From NCBI GenBank assembly GCA_019136395.1, contig JAGVUH010000634.1, positions 1 through 7,335 of the forward strand: a stretch of DNA of 7,335 nucleotides. Reading direction: 5' to 3'. Below the pieces are notes generated by a model. That model did not search any database. It saw only the letters and a list, made by a program, of their open reading frames with translations, and was not told the origin of the DNA. Shown here piece by piece: positions 6,546-7,335 of this stretch (the stretch's first letter is position 1; every line of letters starts with the position of its first letter). This DNA comes from Gammaproteobacteria bacterium. GTDB taxonomy: Bacteria; Pseudomonadota; Gammaproteobacteria; Chromatiales; Chromatiaceae. The translations under genes were made by a program, and so were the position numbers.

Positions 6546-6576
6546 ACCGGGCGCCTCGTGGCGCCCGGTTCTTTTT
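6546..6576 (+). terminator. Intrinsic terminator of the aprBA operon
   Basis: ACCGGGCGCC (6546-6555) and GGCGCCCGGT (6560-6569) form a perfect 10-bp GC-rich stem with a TCGT loop, followed by TCTTTTT (6570-6576). This is a textbook rho-independent terminator on the plus strand. Its T-tract ends 12 bp before the ATG of the next gene, so the downstream gene is probably read from leak-through or from a separate promoter that I cannot identify. Confidence 0.85.
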
Positions 6577-6588
6577 GAGAGTACGCCC

Positions 6589-7335
6589 ATGAGTGACGAA
6601 AGACCCGAAATCCCCTTCCAGAGCCCGGTACTGCCCGAGGTGCTGAGCGAGAAGACCGAGATCAGCTTTCGCTGCTATCCCGGCATCTCCTGTTTTAACG
6701 CCTGCTGCAAACGGGCCGACGTGACCCTGGCGCCCTACGACATCCTGCGCCTGAAAAACCACCTGGGCCTGACCTCCACTGAATTCCTGGCCCGACACAC
6801 GGTCCCCTTCCAGATGGACGCCGACGGCACCCCGGGGGTCAAACTCAAGACCAGCGACGCGGGGGCCTGCCTGCTGCTCGACGGCGACAAGGGCTGTAGC
6901 GTCTATCCGGACCGGCCCACCGTCTGCCGTTACTACCCCATTGCCCTCCTCAACCGGCGGATCGCCGGTGAAGCGGATACCCATCAGGAGTATTCCCTGG
7001 TCCGCGAGGATCACTGCAAGGGCCATCTGGAGGACCGGCTCATTACCATTGGCGACTATCGAGAGGAACAGGGCTGCGATCTCCACGACGAGCACAATCG
7101 CGAGTGGTACCAGCTCATCCTCAAGAAGCGCTCCGCCGGGCCGACCGTGGGTCGTCCGCCCCAGACCAGCCTTAACGTCTTCTTCATGGCGTCCTATGAC
7201 CTGGACACCTTCCGCCGCTTCGTCCTCAGCGACAAATTCCAGGACACCTACGACCTGCCGGCGGATTTCTACGCTGAGGTCCAGGCCGATGACCTGGCCT
7301 TGCTGAAATTCGGTTACCGTTTTCTGCGCCAGGTG
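6589..7335 (+). CDS. YkgJ-family cysteine-cluster protein (CxxxCC type), 3' end outside the window
   Basis: The frame is open from the ATG at 6589 to the window edge, giving 249 residues without a stop. The N-terminal half matches the YkgJ (UPF0153-like) family, proposed to bind zinc or iron: FRCYPGISCFNACCKRAD with C29, C35, C39, C40, then C94, and the signature CSVYPDRPTVCRYYP (C103, C113), followed by C143 and C163. The family function is not established; a role in metal binding or redox-protein maturation is a guess. Residues from about 175 onward contain no cysteine and I do not recognise a domain there. No signal peptide or membrane segment is seen. GAGAG at 6577-6581 is a reasonable ribosome binding site 7 nt before the ATG and directly abuts the T-tract of the aprBA terminator. 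Base composition matches aprBA, so it appears to be a resident gene. The GTG at 7333-7335 is the last visible codon. Confidence 0.85.
   Translation, partial: MSDERPEIPFQSPVLPEVLSEKTEISFRCYPGISCFNACCKRADVTLAPYDILRLKNHLGLTSTEFLARHTVPFQMDADGTPGVKLKTSDAGACLLLDGDKGCSVYPDRPTVCRYYPIALLNRRIAGEADTHQEYSLVREDHCKGHLEDRLITIGDYREEQGCDLHDEHNREWYQLILKKRSAGPTVGRPPQTSLNVFFMASYDLDTFRRFVLSDKFQDTYDLPADFYAEVQADDLALLKFGYRFLRQV

Overview
The window looks like a chromosomal segment of a GC-rich, sulfur-oxidising gammaproteobacterium, most plausibly a purple sulfur bacterium or close relative (Chromatiales). The main evidence is a complete aprBA pair encoding dissimilatory APS reductase. An RsmE whose length and motifs follow the E. 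coli protein closely supports the class. A sulfate reducer would also carry aprBA, but the gammaproteobacterial-type neighbours and the high GC argue against that. The genus cannot be read from this sequence.

Layout: (1) Positions 1 to about 1004 hold the body and probable right end of an IS481-family insertion sequence; its left end lies outside the window. The transposase frame continues past the likely end of the element into flanking DNA. (2) Positions 1119-2090 hold a PIG-L/LmbE-type deacetylase in DNA of visibly lower GC. Its C-terminus ends in a short Ser-Trp-Arg-Ile-Thr-Ala-Pro motif typical of polysaccharide-biosynthesis proteins. This stretch looks like accessory DNA that has been disturbed by the insertion sequence. 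(3) A minus-strand pair follows: a small protein joining a thioredoxin-like CxxC domain to HEAT-type repeats (3525-2860), then rsmE (2851-2120), which is translationally coupled to it. (4) A 414-bp divergent intergenic region (3526-3939) is rich in inverted repeats and carries a candidate promoter for aprBA. (5) aprB and aprA (3940-6468) run as a compact operon, followed by three successive hairpins, the last a classic intrinsic terminator. (6) A YkgJ-type cysteine-cluster protein starts 12 bp after the terminator and runs off the right edge.

How the genes work together: AprA (FAD) and AprB (two [4Fe-4S] clusters) form the cytoplasmic enzyme that, in sulfur oxidisers, turns sulfite plus AMP into APS and releases two electrons. 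The usual partners, ATP sulfurylase (sat) and an electron-accepting membrane module (aprM or qmoABC), are not next to aprBA here and must be elsewhere if present. The CxxC/HEAT protein and the YkgJ protein flank the operon and could be involved in redox or metal-centre work, but that is only inferred from position. I did not find a clearly new multi-gene system. The most notable points are the isolated aprBA operon with its structured leader, the CxxC-HEAT fusion, and the IS481/deacetylase junction.
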